DNA of 63,012 bases from JAEZVV01 sp036652035 (GTDB lineage Bacteria; Pseudomonadota; Gammaproteobacteria; Burkholderiales; Burkholderiaceae_F): contig JAVVWR010000008.1 in the NCBI GenBank assembly GCA_036652035.1, forward strand, positions 1 to 63,012. Direction: 5' to 3'. Each line of letters starts with the position of its first letter. Position 1 is the stretch's first letter. Of this stretch, positions 1 through 8,281 are shown in pieces. The notes beneath the pieces are model-generated. The model did not search any database and was not told the origin of the DNA. It saw only the letters and a list, made by a program, of their open reading frames with translations. The translations under genes and the position numbers were made by a program.

Positions 1-1169
1 GCGAGCAGCGCCTCGAGCAGGGCGCGGTTGGCCTGGCCGCGAGACAATCCGGCGCGAGCGGCAGCCGGCGCAATATCGATCGCCGCCTCGCCCTCGAACC
101 TTTCGGCAATCTGCAACAAGGCGCCGTAATCGCCATCGCGCGAGGCGATCGCGGCGATCACCGCAGGCGGCAGCAGGCTCGACTGCAATAAGTGCTCGAA
201 ACTCTGTCCGGTGATGTGGTCGAGCAAAGAGAACGCGCCGACGATGAAGAGTTCATCGCACTCGCCGGGCAAGCGGCCAGCCAGACGACCAAGATTCTCG
301 AGCAGAAAACCGCGCGCCACGGTCTGATGCACCAGCGGCAAGGAATGCGAATCCTTGCCCGCCACCACCAGCAACAAGACCAGCCAGCGCACGATGCGCC
401 GGTAACCGAGCATCTGGATCGCGTAGCCAATCGACGCCAGGGGAACGGCTCGCGCAAAAGCCGGGCTGTTGACGAGCGTGAGCAACATATAGGCGAGCAC
501 AGGTTCGAGCCTGAACGCGGCCTCGAGCTCGCCCACCTCGGCATCGCGTTGAACCAGGCGAATCAGATCAAGCACCGCGCGCTGCTCCGGATGCAAGCCC
601 TCCGACTGCCGTGCACGACCCTCAAGCGGCCAGCCGACCACAGCGCTGGCACCGGCCGCCAAGGCCGCATCAACCGCCGCCAGCGACCCGACATCCCGCG
701 CCCACAGCAGCGGATCGGGAGCGCGCGGGCAGGCCTGGGTCAAGTCCTCCGCGGATTGAACGACGTAGCTAAAAAGCCGCGCTCTTGCCTGCGACAAGTT
801 CCCGCTGGCCCGCGCCACCAAGCGCACGCCATGACGCTGCAATTCGATCAGAGTCGACCACTCGGCATCGGTCACGCCATCCGGCACCTCGAGCAAGACA
901 TTGCGCGGCGCCGCCAGCATCGCCCGGCCGGCATCGAGCCCGCCGCCGGGCGCCAACACCAGCAGGCCTTGCGGCAGCCCGCCCACGAGCGGGCTGGCCT
1001 CGATCAAGCCGTCGGCGAGCGCGGCGGCCGACATCGGCGGCACGGCCTTGAGCGCTAGCCGAATCCCGACCGCGCGGCGATCGCGCGCGACGATCGGCTG
1101 CCAGGCCAGCTCAAGGCGATCGAGCAAGGCGTTGGCAGCTACCGAGTCGAAGGCGAAAGCGGAGTCCAC
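1..1169 (-). CDS. EAL/HDOD-type signalling protein (YuxH-like), 3' end outside the window
   Basis: I translated the minus strand by hand. An open frame runs from a GTG at 1169 (in-frame TAG two codons upstream) to the window edge, giving 389 visible residues. The N-terminal half begins like the degenerate EAL part of the YuxH family (WQPIVARDRRAVG corresponds to the usual QPI..R...VGYELL) but I see no intact EAL catalytic motif. Around residues 195-300 is an HDOD core (ELEAAFRLEPVLAYMLLTL followed by VNSPAF, then GYAIQMLGYRRIVRW). HDOD proteins are non-catalytic relatives of HD phosphohydrolases used in regulation, motility and c-di-GMP-linked signalling. The gene is divergent from the SET-domain gene, with a 203-bp gap. 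The exact role cannot be inferred; the GTG start is likely but has only a weak ribosome-binding site. Confidence 0.8.
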   Translation of the reverse strand, partial: MDSAFAFDSVAANALLDRLELAWQPIVARDRRAVGIRLALKAVPPMSAAALADGLIEASPLVGGLPQGLLVLAPGGGLDAGRAMLAAPRNVLLEVPDGVTDAEWSTLIELQRHGVRLVARASGNLSQARARLFSYVVQSAEDLTQACPRAPDPLLWARDVGSLAAVDAALAAGASAVVGWPLEGRARQSEGLHPEQRAVLDLIRLVQRDAEVGELEAAFRLEPVLAYMLLTLVNSPAFARAVPLASIGYAIQMLGYRRIVRWLVLLLVVAGKDSHSLPLVHQTVARGFLLENLGRLAGRLPGECDELFIVGAFSLLDHITGQSFEHLLQSSLLPPAVIAAIASRDGDYGALLQIAERFEGEAAIDIAPAAARAGLSRGQANRALLEALL

Positions 1170-1372
1170 GTCCTATTATCGACAACACGAGGCCACAATT
1201 AAGTTCGGGTTGTCGCCATCAACCAATCGGATGCCGTATTCGGACCCGCCACGTCGTTCGTCCAGATCGCGGCCCCGCGCGTCATCCCTCCTCCACGACG
1301 TCACCCGCGCCAGTCGTCACCACCCCAGCGCGATCTGGGATACTCACGCCACCCGATTCCAGAGGAAAAAGC

Positions 1373-2002
1373 ATGAGCTCCCCCCGCACGCCGCGCATCC
1401 AGGTTCGCGACTCCGCCATCCACGGTCGTGGCGTCTACGCCGCTCGCGATCTGCGCCAAGGCGAGCAGCTGATCGAATACAAAGGCGAGCGGATCTCATG
1501 GAAAGAGGCTGATCGGCGTCCGCCGTCGAACCCGAGCGATCCGAACCACACCTTTTTCTTTTCGCTCTCCGACGGCAAGACCGTGATCGACGCTTCGGTC
1601 GACGGCAATTCAGCGCGCTGGATCAACCACTCGTGCCAGCCAAACTGCGAAGCCGAGGAAACCGACGACGGCCGCATCTTCATCCGCACCCTGCGCGACA
1701 TCGCCAGCGGTGAAGAGCTCAACTACGACTACGGCCTGATCATCGACGAGCCGCTCACCAAGAAGCTCAAGCAGGCTTACGAATGCCGCTGCGGCAATGA
1801 CAACTGCCGCGGCACCATGCTCAACACCGAAAAGAAAGCCAAGCCCGCGAAGAAGGCGGTGAAGAAAGCCGACGCCGACAAAACCGAATCCAAGGCCAAG
1901 ACGCCGAAGAAGGCCGACGCGAAAGCGGGCGCCAAACCCGAGGCCAAGGCCGAAAAATCCGCCAGCAAGCCGCCGGCGAAGAAGTCGAAGTCCAGCCAAT
2001 AA
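1373..2002 (+). CDS. SET domain protein-lysine methyltransferase with lysine/alanine-rich tail
   Basis: This is a 209-residue cytoplasmic protein. Residues about 8-130 form a SET domain: IHGRGVYA near the start, the S-adenosylmethionine-binding NHSC motif at 85-88, and EELNYDYG near residue 121. A post-SET cysteine cluster (CRCGNDNCRG) lies at about 138-147. The last 60 residues are an extended Lys/Ala/Pro tail of repeated KKA, KAK and KPEAKAE units, like bacterial histone-H1-like (HctB/AlgR3-type) DNA-binding tails. The family transfers methyl groups to protein lysines; substrates of bacterial members are mostly unknown. The ATG at 1373 has a GAGG ribosome-binding site 7-8 bases upstream. 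The gene is followed 32 bp later by a DUF1993 gene on the same strand. The SET and post-SET assignment is secure; substrate and nucleoid association are inference. Confidence 0.93.
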   Translation: MSSPRTPRIQVRDSAIHGRGVYAARDLRQGEQLIEYKGERISWKEADRRPPSNPSDPNHTFFFSLSDGKTVIDASVDGNSARWINHSCQPNCEAEETDDGRIFIRTLRDIASGEELNYDYGLIIDEPLTKKLKQAYECRCGNDNCRGTMLNTEKKAKPAKKAVKKADADKTESKAKTPKKADAKAGAKPEAKAEKSASKPPAKKSKSSQ

Positions 2003-2034
2003 CCTGGCGCAAGCCAGATCCAGCGAGGCGATCC

Positions 2035-2544
2035 ATGAGCACGAATCTCTACGATGTGACGGTGCCGGTCTTCACCCAGATGCTCGGCAATCTGACAGCC
2101 ATTCTCGACAAGGCGGCGGCACACGCCGAAGCGAAGAAAATCGACCCGGCGGTGTTGCTGTCGGCGCGGCTCTTTCCCGACATGTTCCCTCTCACCCGTC
2201 AGGTGCAGATCGCCTGCGACTTCGCGCGCGGCGGCGTCTCTCGCCTGGCCGGCGCCGAGCCCGACAAGTGGGAAGACAACGAAGCGACAATCGAAGCGCT
2301 GAAAGCACGCATCGCCAACACCCAGGCGGCGATCGCGCGCTTTGGCCGCGACGCGTTTGCCGCCGCAACCGAGCGCGAGATCGAGCTCAAGCTGCGCGGC
2401 GAACCGGTTCGCATGAACGGCCTGGCCTACCTCAATCGCATGGTGTTGCCGAACTTCTATTTCCACACCACCACCGCGTACGACATCCTGCGGCACAACG
2501 GCGTCGAACTCGGCAAGCGCGATTTCATCGGCGCCTTGCCCTGA
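2035..2544 (+). CDS. DUF1993 domain-containing protein
   Basis: This 169-residue soluble protein matches DUF1993: LYDVTVPVFTQMLGNL at the N-terminus, a central MFPLTRQVQIACDFARG segment, and a C-terminal NFYFHTTTAYDILRHNGV with family-typical histidines. The family is structurally related to DinB-like four-helix bundles and has no established reaction. The ATG at 2035 has a GAGG element about 8 bases upstream and lies 32 bp after the SET gene, so the two may share a transcript. I infer no function beyond the family. Confidence 0.9.
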   Translation: MSTNLYDVTVPVFTQMLGNLTAILDKAAAHAEAKKIDPAVLLSARLFPDMFPLTRQVQIACDFARGGVSRLAGAEPDKWEDNEATIEALKARIANTQAAIARFGRDAFAAATEREIELKLRGEPVRMNGLAYLNRMVLPNFYFHTTTAYDILRHNGVELGKRDFIGALP

Positions 2545-2617
2545 GACCGAACCGGCCGTAGCGAGGTAGCCCGGCGTGGATCGACCGCGACTTGATCGCA
2601 AACCTGCCGCGTTGGGA

Positions 2618-3526
2618 ATGAACTCGGCGCTGCCAAGGCCGCGCTGGGTTCGCCGCTCACGGCTCGCCGCCGCGGCCCTGATGGCCATCGCCCTGGCGGC
2701 CGGTTGTTCCTCGCTGGGCGAATGGGAGCGCAAGGCCATCTTCTCGCCCACCCAGGGCGAACAACGCTGGCACCGCGAGCCGCTGGCGGGCACCGAAACC
2801 TTCGACCTGAAGGTAGGCGAACAGACGGTTCGCGCCTGGTACACCCCCGCCATCAGTGCCGACGCCCCAACCGTTCTCTATCTGCACGGCGCGCGCTGGA
2901 ATCTCAACGGCAGCGTGTTTCGCATCGAGCGCTGGGTCGAGATGGGATTCAACGTGCTGGCGATCGATTACCGCGGCTTTGGCGCCAGCAGCGAAATCCT
3001 GCCTTCCGAAGACAGCGCGCGGGCCGACACCCGCGCCGCTCTGGCCGAGCTCAAGCGCCGCCAGCCCGACCCGGCCCGCCGCTATCTCTACGGCCACAGC
3101 CTGGGCGGCGCGCTCGCGATCGATCTGGCGGCCGAGCGCGGCGCTGACGAATTCGCCGCGGTGGTGGTCGAATCCACCTTCACCTCGATTCCAGCGGTGG
3201 TGCAGGAAATGAAGTGGGGCTGGATTCCGGGAATCCAGCTTGCCATCCGCCAGCGTTTCGACTCGATCAACAAGGTCGCCAAGATCGAAGCGCCGCTGCT
3301 GATCGTCCACGGCACCGCCGACGGCCTGGTGCCGCCCGCAATGGCCGACGAGCTGTTCGCTGCTGCCGCGAGCCCGGTCAAACGCTTGGTGAAGTTCGAA
3401 GGGGTAGGTCACTCCGGCGTCAGCCGCCACCCCGGTTACGCCGACGCGGTGATGAGTTTTCTCTTCGCCACGCCTGCGAGCGGAACGACGCTCTCAGCCG
3501 CGGGCAACCCAGCGCGCCAGCCTTGA
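2618..3526 (+). CDS. alpha/beta-hydrolase lipoprotein
   Basis: This is a serine hydrolase of the alpha/beta fold (BEM46/YfhR-like), 302 residues from the ATG at 2618; a GTG at 2576 would add 14 residues. The N-terminus is a lipoprotein signal (RRSRLAAAALMAIAL then lipobox AAGC), so it is probably anchored in a membrane facing the periplasm. The oxyanion-hole region reads LYLHGAR near residue 90, the nucleophile elbow is GHSLGG with Ser161, the acid-containing strand is LLIVHGTADGLVPP, and the catalytic His is in VGHSGV. Substrate unknown. It sits between DUF1993 and the convergent cueR, with only 9 bp to the cueR stop codon. Confidence 0.88.
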   Translation: MNSALPRPRWVRRSRLAAAALMAIALAAGCSSLGEWERKAIFSPTQGEQRWHREPLAGTETFDLKVGEQTVRAWYTPAISADAPTVLYLHGARWNLNGSVFRIERWVEMGFNVLAIDYRGFGASSEILPSEDSARADTRAALAELKRRQPDPARRYLYGHSLGGALAIDLAAERGADEFAAVVVESTFTSIPAVVQEMKWGWIPGIQLAIRQRFDSINKVAKIEAPLLIVHGTADGLVPPAMADELFAAAASPVKRLVKFEGVGHSGVSRHPGYADAVMSFLFATPASGTTLSAAGNPARQP

Positions 3527-3535
3527 TCGCTTCGC

Positions 3536-3979
3536 TCAGCGAGCCGCTGGAGTAGCCACCTCGGCCGGCGCCAAGGCGTCGATGATCGAGCAGGCCGAGT
3601 TCTGATTGCCCTGGCATTGGCCCACCAGGACTTCGAGCGCTTCCTTCATGGCCGCCATCTCGCTCATCTTCTGCTCCAGCTCGGCAATGTGAGCCTGGGC
3701 AATCTTCTTGACCTCGGCACTGGCGCGGCGTTCGTTGTGCCAGTGCCCGACCAGCTCGCCGATCTCGGCCATGCCAAAGCCCAGCTTGCGGGCGCGGCGG
3801 ATAAAACCCAGCGCCCGCAGGTCGCGCTCGGTATAGACGCGGTAGCCATTGGCCGTTCGCGCCACCGGCGGCAAGAGCCCGAGCGATTCGTAGTGCCGGA
3901 TCATCTTGGCCGACACCCCGGTACGAGCCGCAGTTGCGCCAATGTTGAGGCCGGTTTCGTGCGGGTGATGAGCGTTCAT
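3536..3979 (-). CDS. cueR: CueR-type Cu(I)-responsive MerR-family regulator
   Basis: A 147-residue MerR regulator. The N-terminal winged-helix region (NIGATAARTGVSAKMIRHYE, about 12-31) is followed by the dimerisation coiled coil. The metal-binding loop has two cysteines, C122 and C130, in a C-x7-C arrangement (CQGNQNSAC), which is the CueR signature for monovalent copper/silver. I chose the ATG at 3979 because AGGAGG lies 9 bases upstream. A longer frame to 4039 would run into the promoter region. The gene is divergent from the copZ-like and copA genes. CueR bound between a too-widely spaced -35 and -10 normally distorts the DNA to activate transcription when Cu(I) binds, and such a promoter is visible at 4027-4057. 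Confidence 0.93.
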   Translation of the reverse strand: MNAHHPHETGLNIGATAARTGVSAKMIRHYESLGLLPPVARTANGYRVYTERDLRALGFIRRARKLGFGMAEIGELVGHWHNERRASAEVKKIAQAHIAELEQKMSEMAAMKEALEVLVGQCQGNQNSACSIIDALAPAEVATPAAR

Positions 3980-4026
3980 GGCCTGGACCTCCTGCCTGCG
4001 ATGACCTGGCATTTTCCCGCAAAGGC

Positions 4027-4057
4027 TTGACCTTGCCACGAGGGGAAGCTCGACACT
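4027..4057 (+). promoter_or_regulatory. CueR-dependent copper promoter (MerR-type, 19-bp spacer)
   Basis: TTGACC at 4027-4032 and GACACT at 4052-4057 are separated by exactly 19 bases, the spacing typical of MerR-family promoters rather than the usual 17. The spacer holds an imperfect dyad (ACCTTGCC ... GGGGAAGC) resembling the CueR operator core ACCTTCC-n7-GGAAGGT. It lies 34 bp upstream of the copZ-like ATG and 48 bp from the cueR start, so it could drive copZ-copA and may also influence cueR. Read from sequence; binding is inferred. Confidence 0.72.
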
Positions 4058-4090
4058 GCATCCCTTCCTTCATCGACCCAGGAGCGCTCC

Positions 4091-4372
4091 ATGTTCGATT
4101 TCACGATTCCCGCGATGAGCTGTGGCCGCTGCGTGGCCGCCATCACCCAGACCGTCCAAACGCTCGACCCTGAAGCCAAGCTCGACTTTGACCTGGCGAG
4201 CCGCACGGTCCGGATCGATTCGAGTCTGCCAGCAGCAGCGCTCGAAGCCGCGCTGGACAAGGCCGGCTACGCGCCGCAAAGCCAAACTCCAGCAGCAGCA
4301 CCCACCAGCGGGTGCTGCTCCGCGTCCGCCGATCGGTCAGCCGCACCGCGCCGCGGCTGCTGCTGCGGCTAA
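4091..4372 (+). CDS. CopZ-like heavy-metal-associated domain protein with Cys-rich tail
   Basis: This 93-residue cytosolic copper-chaperone-like protein has one HMA ferredoxin-like domain with the metal site MSCGRC at about residues 9-14. It differs from plain CopZ proteins by a C-terminal extension of about 30 residues holding five more cysteines (GCCSAS and a terminal GCCCG), which looks like an added thiolate metal site. It has a GGAGC ribosome-binding site, follows the CueR-type promoter directly, and lies 96 bp upstream of copA. The likely role is to buffer Cu(I) and pass it to CopA; the job of the tail is inference. Confidence 0.86.
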   Translation: MFDFTIPAMSCGRCVAAITQTVQTLDPEAKLDFDLASRTVRIDSSLPAAALEAALDKAGYAPQSQTPAAAPTSGCCSASADRSAAPRRGCCCG

Positions 4373-4468
4373 ACGCTTCAAATCCGGCGCGCGGCCTCAC
4401 GCAGCCGCGCGCCGCACCCGTCTGTTCGAACCCATTGGAGGGCTGCGCCCGCGCGGCACAATCCGCTC

Positions 4469-6859
4469 ATGAACTCCACCCCCACCCCCGCCGACAGCCG
4501 CGTTGTCCTGCCGATCCACGGCATGACTTGCGCGAGCTGTGTCGCTCACGTCGAAAAAGCGCTCGCCGCCGTGCCTGGCGCGCAAACCGTGAGCGTCAAT
4601 CTCGCCACCGAATCCGCCACGGTGACCGGCGAACACTTGTCGGCCGCCACGCTGCGCGGCGCGGTCGAGCACGCGGGCTACGAAGTGCCGGTGCAGACAC
4701 TGCGTTTCGCGGTGGCTGGAATGAGTTGCGCAAGCTGCGTCGCCCGCATCGAAAAGGCCTTGGCAGCAGTGCCCGGCGTGATCGCCGCTACCGTCAACCT
4801 GGCGGCCGAAACGGCGAGCGTCCAATGGGTGGCGGGCGCCAGCTCGACGCGCGAGCTGATCGCGGTGATCGAACACGCGGGTTACGAGGCCAGCCTGATC
4901 ACCGACCCAGCGCAGGTGAGCCCGGCGCGCGACGCCGCGGCCGACTACCGGCGCGACGCCCTGATCGCGCTGCCGCTCGCGGCCGCGTTGCTGCTCGGCA
5001 CGCACCTGGTGTGGTTCGGCCTTGACTGGAGCCTGCCCGCCTGGGCGCAGTGGCTGCTCGCCACCCCGGTCCAGTTCTGGGCCGGCTGGCGCTTCATCAA
5101 GTCCGGCTTCAAGGCCGCGCGCGCTCGCACCGGCAATATGGATCTGCTGGTGGCGCTGGGCACCTTGTCCGCTTACGGGCTTTCGCTCTACCTGTGGCTG
5201 GCCAAGGGGCACGGCGAACACTTGTACTTCGAAGCCGCCGCCGTGGTGATCACCCTGGTGTTGACCGGCAAGTGGCTCGAAGCCCGCGCCAAGCGCCAGA
5301 CCTCGGAAGCGATCCGCCTGCTGGCCGGACTGCGGCCCGCCACCGCGCAAGTGCTGCGCAACGGCGCCGAAGTCGAAGTGCCGATCGACGACGTGGTGCT
5401 GGGCGACGTGGTAGTGGTGCGCGCCGGAGCCCGCATACCGGTTGATGGCCAGGTGGTCGCTGGCGCCTCGAGCGTCGACGAATCGATGATCAGCGGTGAA
5501 CCGCTGCCGACCGACAAGAACCCTGGCGATCGCCTCACCGGCGGCTCGGTCAACGGCAATGGCCGGCTCGACTTTGAAGTCACGGCGGTGGGCACCGAGA
5601 CCGTGCTCGCCCGCATCATCCGCATGGTGAGTGATGCCCAGGCTGCCAAGGCGCCGATCCAGCGCCTGGTCGATCGGGTCGCGGCGGTCTTCGTGCCGGC
5701 GGTGCTGACGATCGCGGCACTGACTTTCATCGGCTGGTGGCTGGTTGGCGCGGGCGCCGAGACCGCCTTGATCAACGCGGTGAGCGTGATGGTGATTGCC
5801 TGCCCGTGCGCGCTCGGCCTGGCGACACCGGCGGCGATCATCGCTGGCACGGGTGCAGCGGCGCGGCGCGGCATTCTGATCAAGGACGCCGAATCGCTCG
5901 AACTCGCGCGCAAGATCACCGTGGTGGCGTTCGACAAGACCGGCACGCTGACCGTGGGCAAGCCGCGCGTGGTGGCGATCGCCGCGGCGGGGAATTTCTC
6001 CGAACAAGACGTGGCCGACATGGCGGCCGGCGCCAATGCCGGCTCGACCCATCCGCTGGCTGCCGCCTTGCTCGCCGACCGCGCCGATCTTCGCGCCACC
6101 CCGACCACGGCACCCAAGAGCCTGCCCGGCCGCGGCGTGAGCGCACGCCTGGCAAGCGACGAGACCACCGAACTGCTGTTTGGCAATCGCCGCCTGATGA
6201 CGGACAAAGGCATCGCTCTCGACGCACTAGCCGCGCGCGCCGCCGGGCTCGAAGCCGAAGGCCGCACCGTGTCCTGGCTCGCGCTCAAGACCGCTGCGAG
6301 CCACCAATTGGTGGGCCTGGTGGCGTTTGGCGACGAAGCCAAACCGCAAGCGCGCGAGGCCGTCGCAACACTGGAATCGATGGGAATTGCCACCACCATG
6401 ATCTCGGGCGATGGCGAAGGCGCTGCGCGCCACATCGCGGCCCAACTCGGCATGACGAATTTCGAGGCCGGCGTTCTGCCGCGCGACAAGGCCAAGCGGG
6501 TGATGGCGCTCAAGGCCGCCGGCAAGACCGTGGCGATGGTGGGTGACGGCATCAACGACGCCCCGGCGCTCGCCGCAGCCGACGTTGGCATTGCGATGGG
6601 TTCGGGCACCGACATCGCGATGCACGCCGCCGGCATCACGCTTTTGCGCGGCGATCCGCGCCTGGTGGCCGAGGCGATCGAGCTGTCGCGCCGCACCGTG
6701 GCCAAGATCCGCCAGAACCTTTTCTGGGCCTTCTTCTACAACGTGGTCGGAATTCCGCTGGCGGCGCTCGGCCTGCTCTCGCCCATGATCGCCGGCGCCG
6801 CGATGGCGGCCTCGAGCGTGATGGTGGTGAGCAATTCGCTCCTGCTGGCGCGGCGCTGA
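4469..6859 (+). CDS. copA: Cu(+)-exporting P1B-type ATPase CopA
   Basis: A 796-residue inner-membrane copper pump that exports Cu(I) from cytosol to periplasm using ATP. Two N-terminal HMA domains are visible (GMTCASC at 18-24 and GMSCASC at 84-90), followed by transmembrane helices. The membrane metal site CPC is at 445-447, the phosphorylated Asp in DKTGT at 489-493, and the hinge motif GDGIND at 692-697. The SGE actuator motif is present (DESMISGEPLP). Length and order are as expected for a two-HMA CopA. It lies 96 bp after the copZ-like gene, probably in the same CueR-regulated unit. Its TGA directly abuts the convergent neighbour's stop codon. Confidence 0.97.
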   Translation: MNSTPTPADSRVVLPIHGMTCASCVAHVEKALAAVPGAQTVSVNLATESATVTGEHLSAATLRGAVEHAGYEVPVQTLRFAVAGMSCASCVARIEKALAAVPGVIAATVNLAAETASVQWVAGASSTRELIAVIEHAGYEASLITDPAQVSPARDAAADYRRDALIALPLAAALLLGTHLVWFGLDWSLPAWAQWLLATPVQFWAGWRFIKSGFKAARARTGNMDLLVALGTLSAYGLSLYLWLAKGHGEHLYFEAAAVVITLVLTGKWLEARAKRQTSEAIRLLAGLRPATAQVLRNGAEVEVPIDDVVLGDVVVVRAGARIPVDGQVVAGASSVDESMISGEPLPTDKNPGDRLTGGSVNGNGRLDFEVTAVGTETVLARIIRMVSDAQAAKAPIQRLVDRVAAVFVPAVLTIAALTFIGWWLVGAGAETALINAVSVMVIACPCALGLATPAAIIAGTGAAARRGILIKDAESLELARKITVVAFDKTGTLTVGKPRVVAIAAAGNFSEQDVADMAAGANAGSTHPLAAALLADRADLRATPTTAPKSLPGRGVSARLASDETTELLFGNRRLMTDKGIALDALAARAAGLEAEGRTVSWLALKTAASHQLVGLVAFGDEAKPQAREAVATLESMGIATTMISGDGEGAARHIAAQLGMTNFEAGVLPRDKAKRVMALKAAGKTVAMVGDGINDAPALAAADVGIAMGSGTDIAMHAAGITLLRGDPRLVAEAIELSRRTVAKIRQNLFWAFFYNVVGIPLAALGLLSPMIAGAAMAASSVMVVSNSLLLARR

Positions 6860-8173
6860 TCAGGTGGCCGCGCCCTCGCCGGAGATTTCGGTGTGGCGGG
6901 TGACCAGGACCTGGTCGATCTTGTGGTTGTCGACGTCGATCACTTCGAAGCGATAGCCACCGTAATCGACCCGGTCGGTGCGCTTCGGGATCTTGCGCAG
7001 CATGAACATCATGAAACCGCCAACGGTTTCGTAGTTGGTGTCGTCCGGCATGCCGTCGAGGTCAAGCGCGCGCTCGACATCGGTGATGGGCGTGGTGCCG
7101 TCGATCAGCCAGGAATCGGCATCGCGCTGGACGATCTGCGCCTCTTCGGGCTGACCGACGAGGTCGCCCATCACCGTGCTCATCACGTCGTTCAAGGTAA
7201 TCAGGCCGACCACCAGGGCGTACTCGTTGATGATGACCGCGAAGTCCTCGCGCGAGCGCTTGAAGACCTCAAGGATCTCCGACAGCGTGAGCGAATCGGG
7301 AACGAACTGGGCAGTTTTCAACATGCCCTGTTCCTTGAAGGAGATGAGCTTGCCGTCGAGCGCGCGGCGCAGCAGGTCCTTCGAATCGACATAGCCGATC
7401 ACATGATCGACGTCCTCGTCGCACACCATGTACTTGGAATGCGGCTGTTCGACGATCTTCTTCTTGATGCTGGTTTCGCTCTCGTCGAGCGTGAAATAGA
7501 CGATGCTCTCGCGCGCCGTCATGGAGCTTGGCACGGTGCGGCTCTCGAGCTCGAACACGTTTTCAATCACCGCCTGCTCGGGACGCGCGAGCAGGCCGGC
7601 CGCGGCACCCGCGTCAACGCTCGCCATGATGTCGGCCGAGGTGATCCGGTCATCGTTCGAAGTAGGCAGGCCGACGGCGCGCAGCAGCACGGTCGAGATG
7701 CTGGTGAAGCCCCACACGAAAGGCATGAAGGCCTTCACCAGGAACTGCATCGGCCGCACGATTCCCATCGCGATCGGTTCGGGGGCTGCCAGACCGATCC
7801 GCTTGGGAATCAGATCGGCGAACAACACGAACAGCATCGTCACCAGCAGGAAAGAAAACGCGAAACCGAGCGTCTCGGCCATCTCGGGTGACAGAAACCA
7901 GCCAAAAGCCGCGGCGAAGTAAGGCGTGAACGCCGCTTCGCCGATGATGCCGCCAAGAATCGCCACCGCATTCACGCCGATCTGGACCACGGTAAAGAAG
8001 TGGCCGGGGTGCTCCTGCAAGTCCAGAACCTGCTGTGCTTTCTCACTTCCTTCGTCAACCAGCTGCCGCAGACGCAGCTTGCGGGCGGCGGCGAGCGAAA
8101 TTTCAGACAGCGAGAAAAAAGCACTCGCGCAGATCAGGACAAGGATAAGAAGCAGCTGGGTGGATAGACTCAC
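6860..8173 (-). CDS. CNNM/CorC-type hemolysin-family membrane protein (YtfL-like)
   Basis: This 437-residue integral membrane protein of the UPF0053/CNNM family has an N-terminal CNNM domain with four hydrophobic segments (about residues 1-190, starting LLLILVLICASAFFSLSE). Two CBS domains follow (about 215-335, with HVIGYVDSKDL and VVGLITLNDVM). A C-terminal CorC_HlyC/PNPase-like domain ends around DQVLVTRH. Such proteins are linked to divalent-cation, polyamine or cell-volume homeostasis (YtfL, CorC, MpfA); the substrate here is not determinable. The start is a GTG at 8173. The gene is convergent with copA, the two stop codons touching in the palindrome TGATCA. Confidence 0.92.
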   Translation of the reverse strand: MSLSTQLLLILVLICASAFFSLSEISLAAARKLRLRQLVDEGSEKAQQVLDLQEHPGHFFTVVQIGVNAVAILGGIIGEAAFTPYFAAAFGWFLSPEMAETLGFAFSFLLVTMLFVLFADLIPKRIGLAAPEPIAMGIVRPMQFLVKAFMPFVWGFTSISTVLLRAVGLPTSNDDRITSADIMASVDAGAAAGLLARPEQAVIENVFELESRTVPSSMTARESIVYFTLDESETSIKKKIVEQPHSKYMVCDEDVDHVIGYVDSKDLLRRALDGKLISFKEQGMLKTAQFVPDSLTLSEILEVFKRSREDFAVIINEYALVVGLITLNDVMSTVMGDLVGQPEEAQIVQRDADSWLIDGTTPITDVERALDLDGMPDDTNYETVGGFMMFMLRKIPKRTDRVDYGGYRFEVIDVDNHKIDQVLVTRHTEISGEGAAT

Positions 8174-8281
8174 GGTTGATTTTGGCTTGTTGCGATAAGA
8201 CCAAGGCTACCGCGTTCGCCTTGGCACAGTCAGCCATCACGGGCAAACCCGCGACGCCCCCCTGATTGGCCAAGGCCTCTC

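Noticed and set aside
4397..6052. A 551-codon minus-strand frame across copA
   Set aside because: His/Gly/Ala-rich shadow of copA with no recognisable family.
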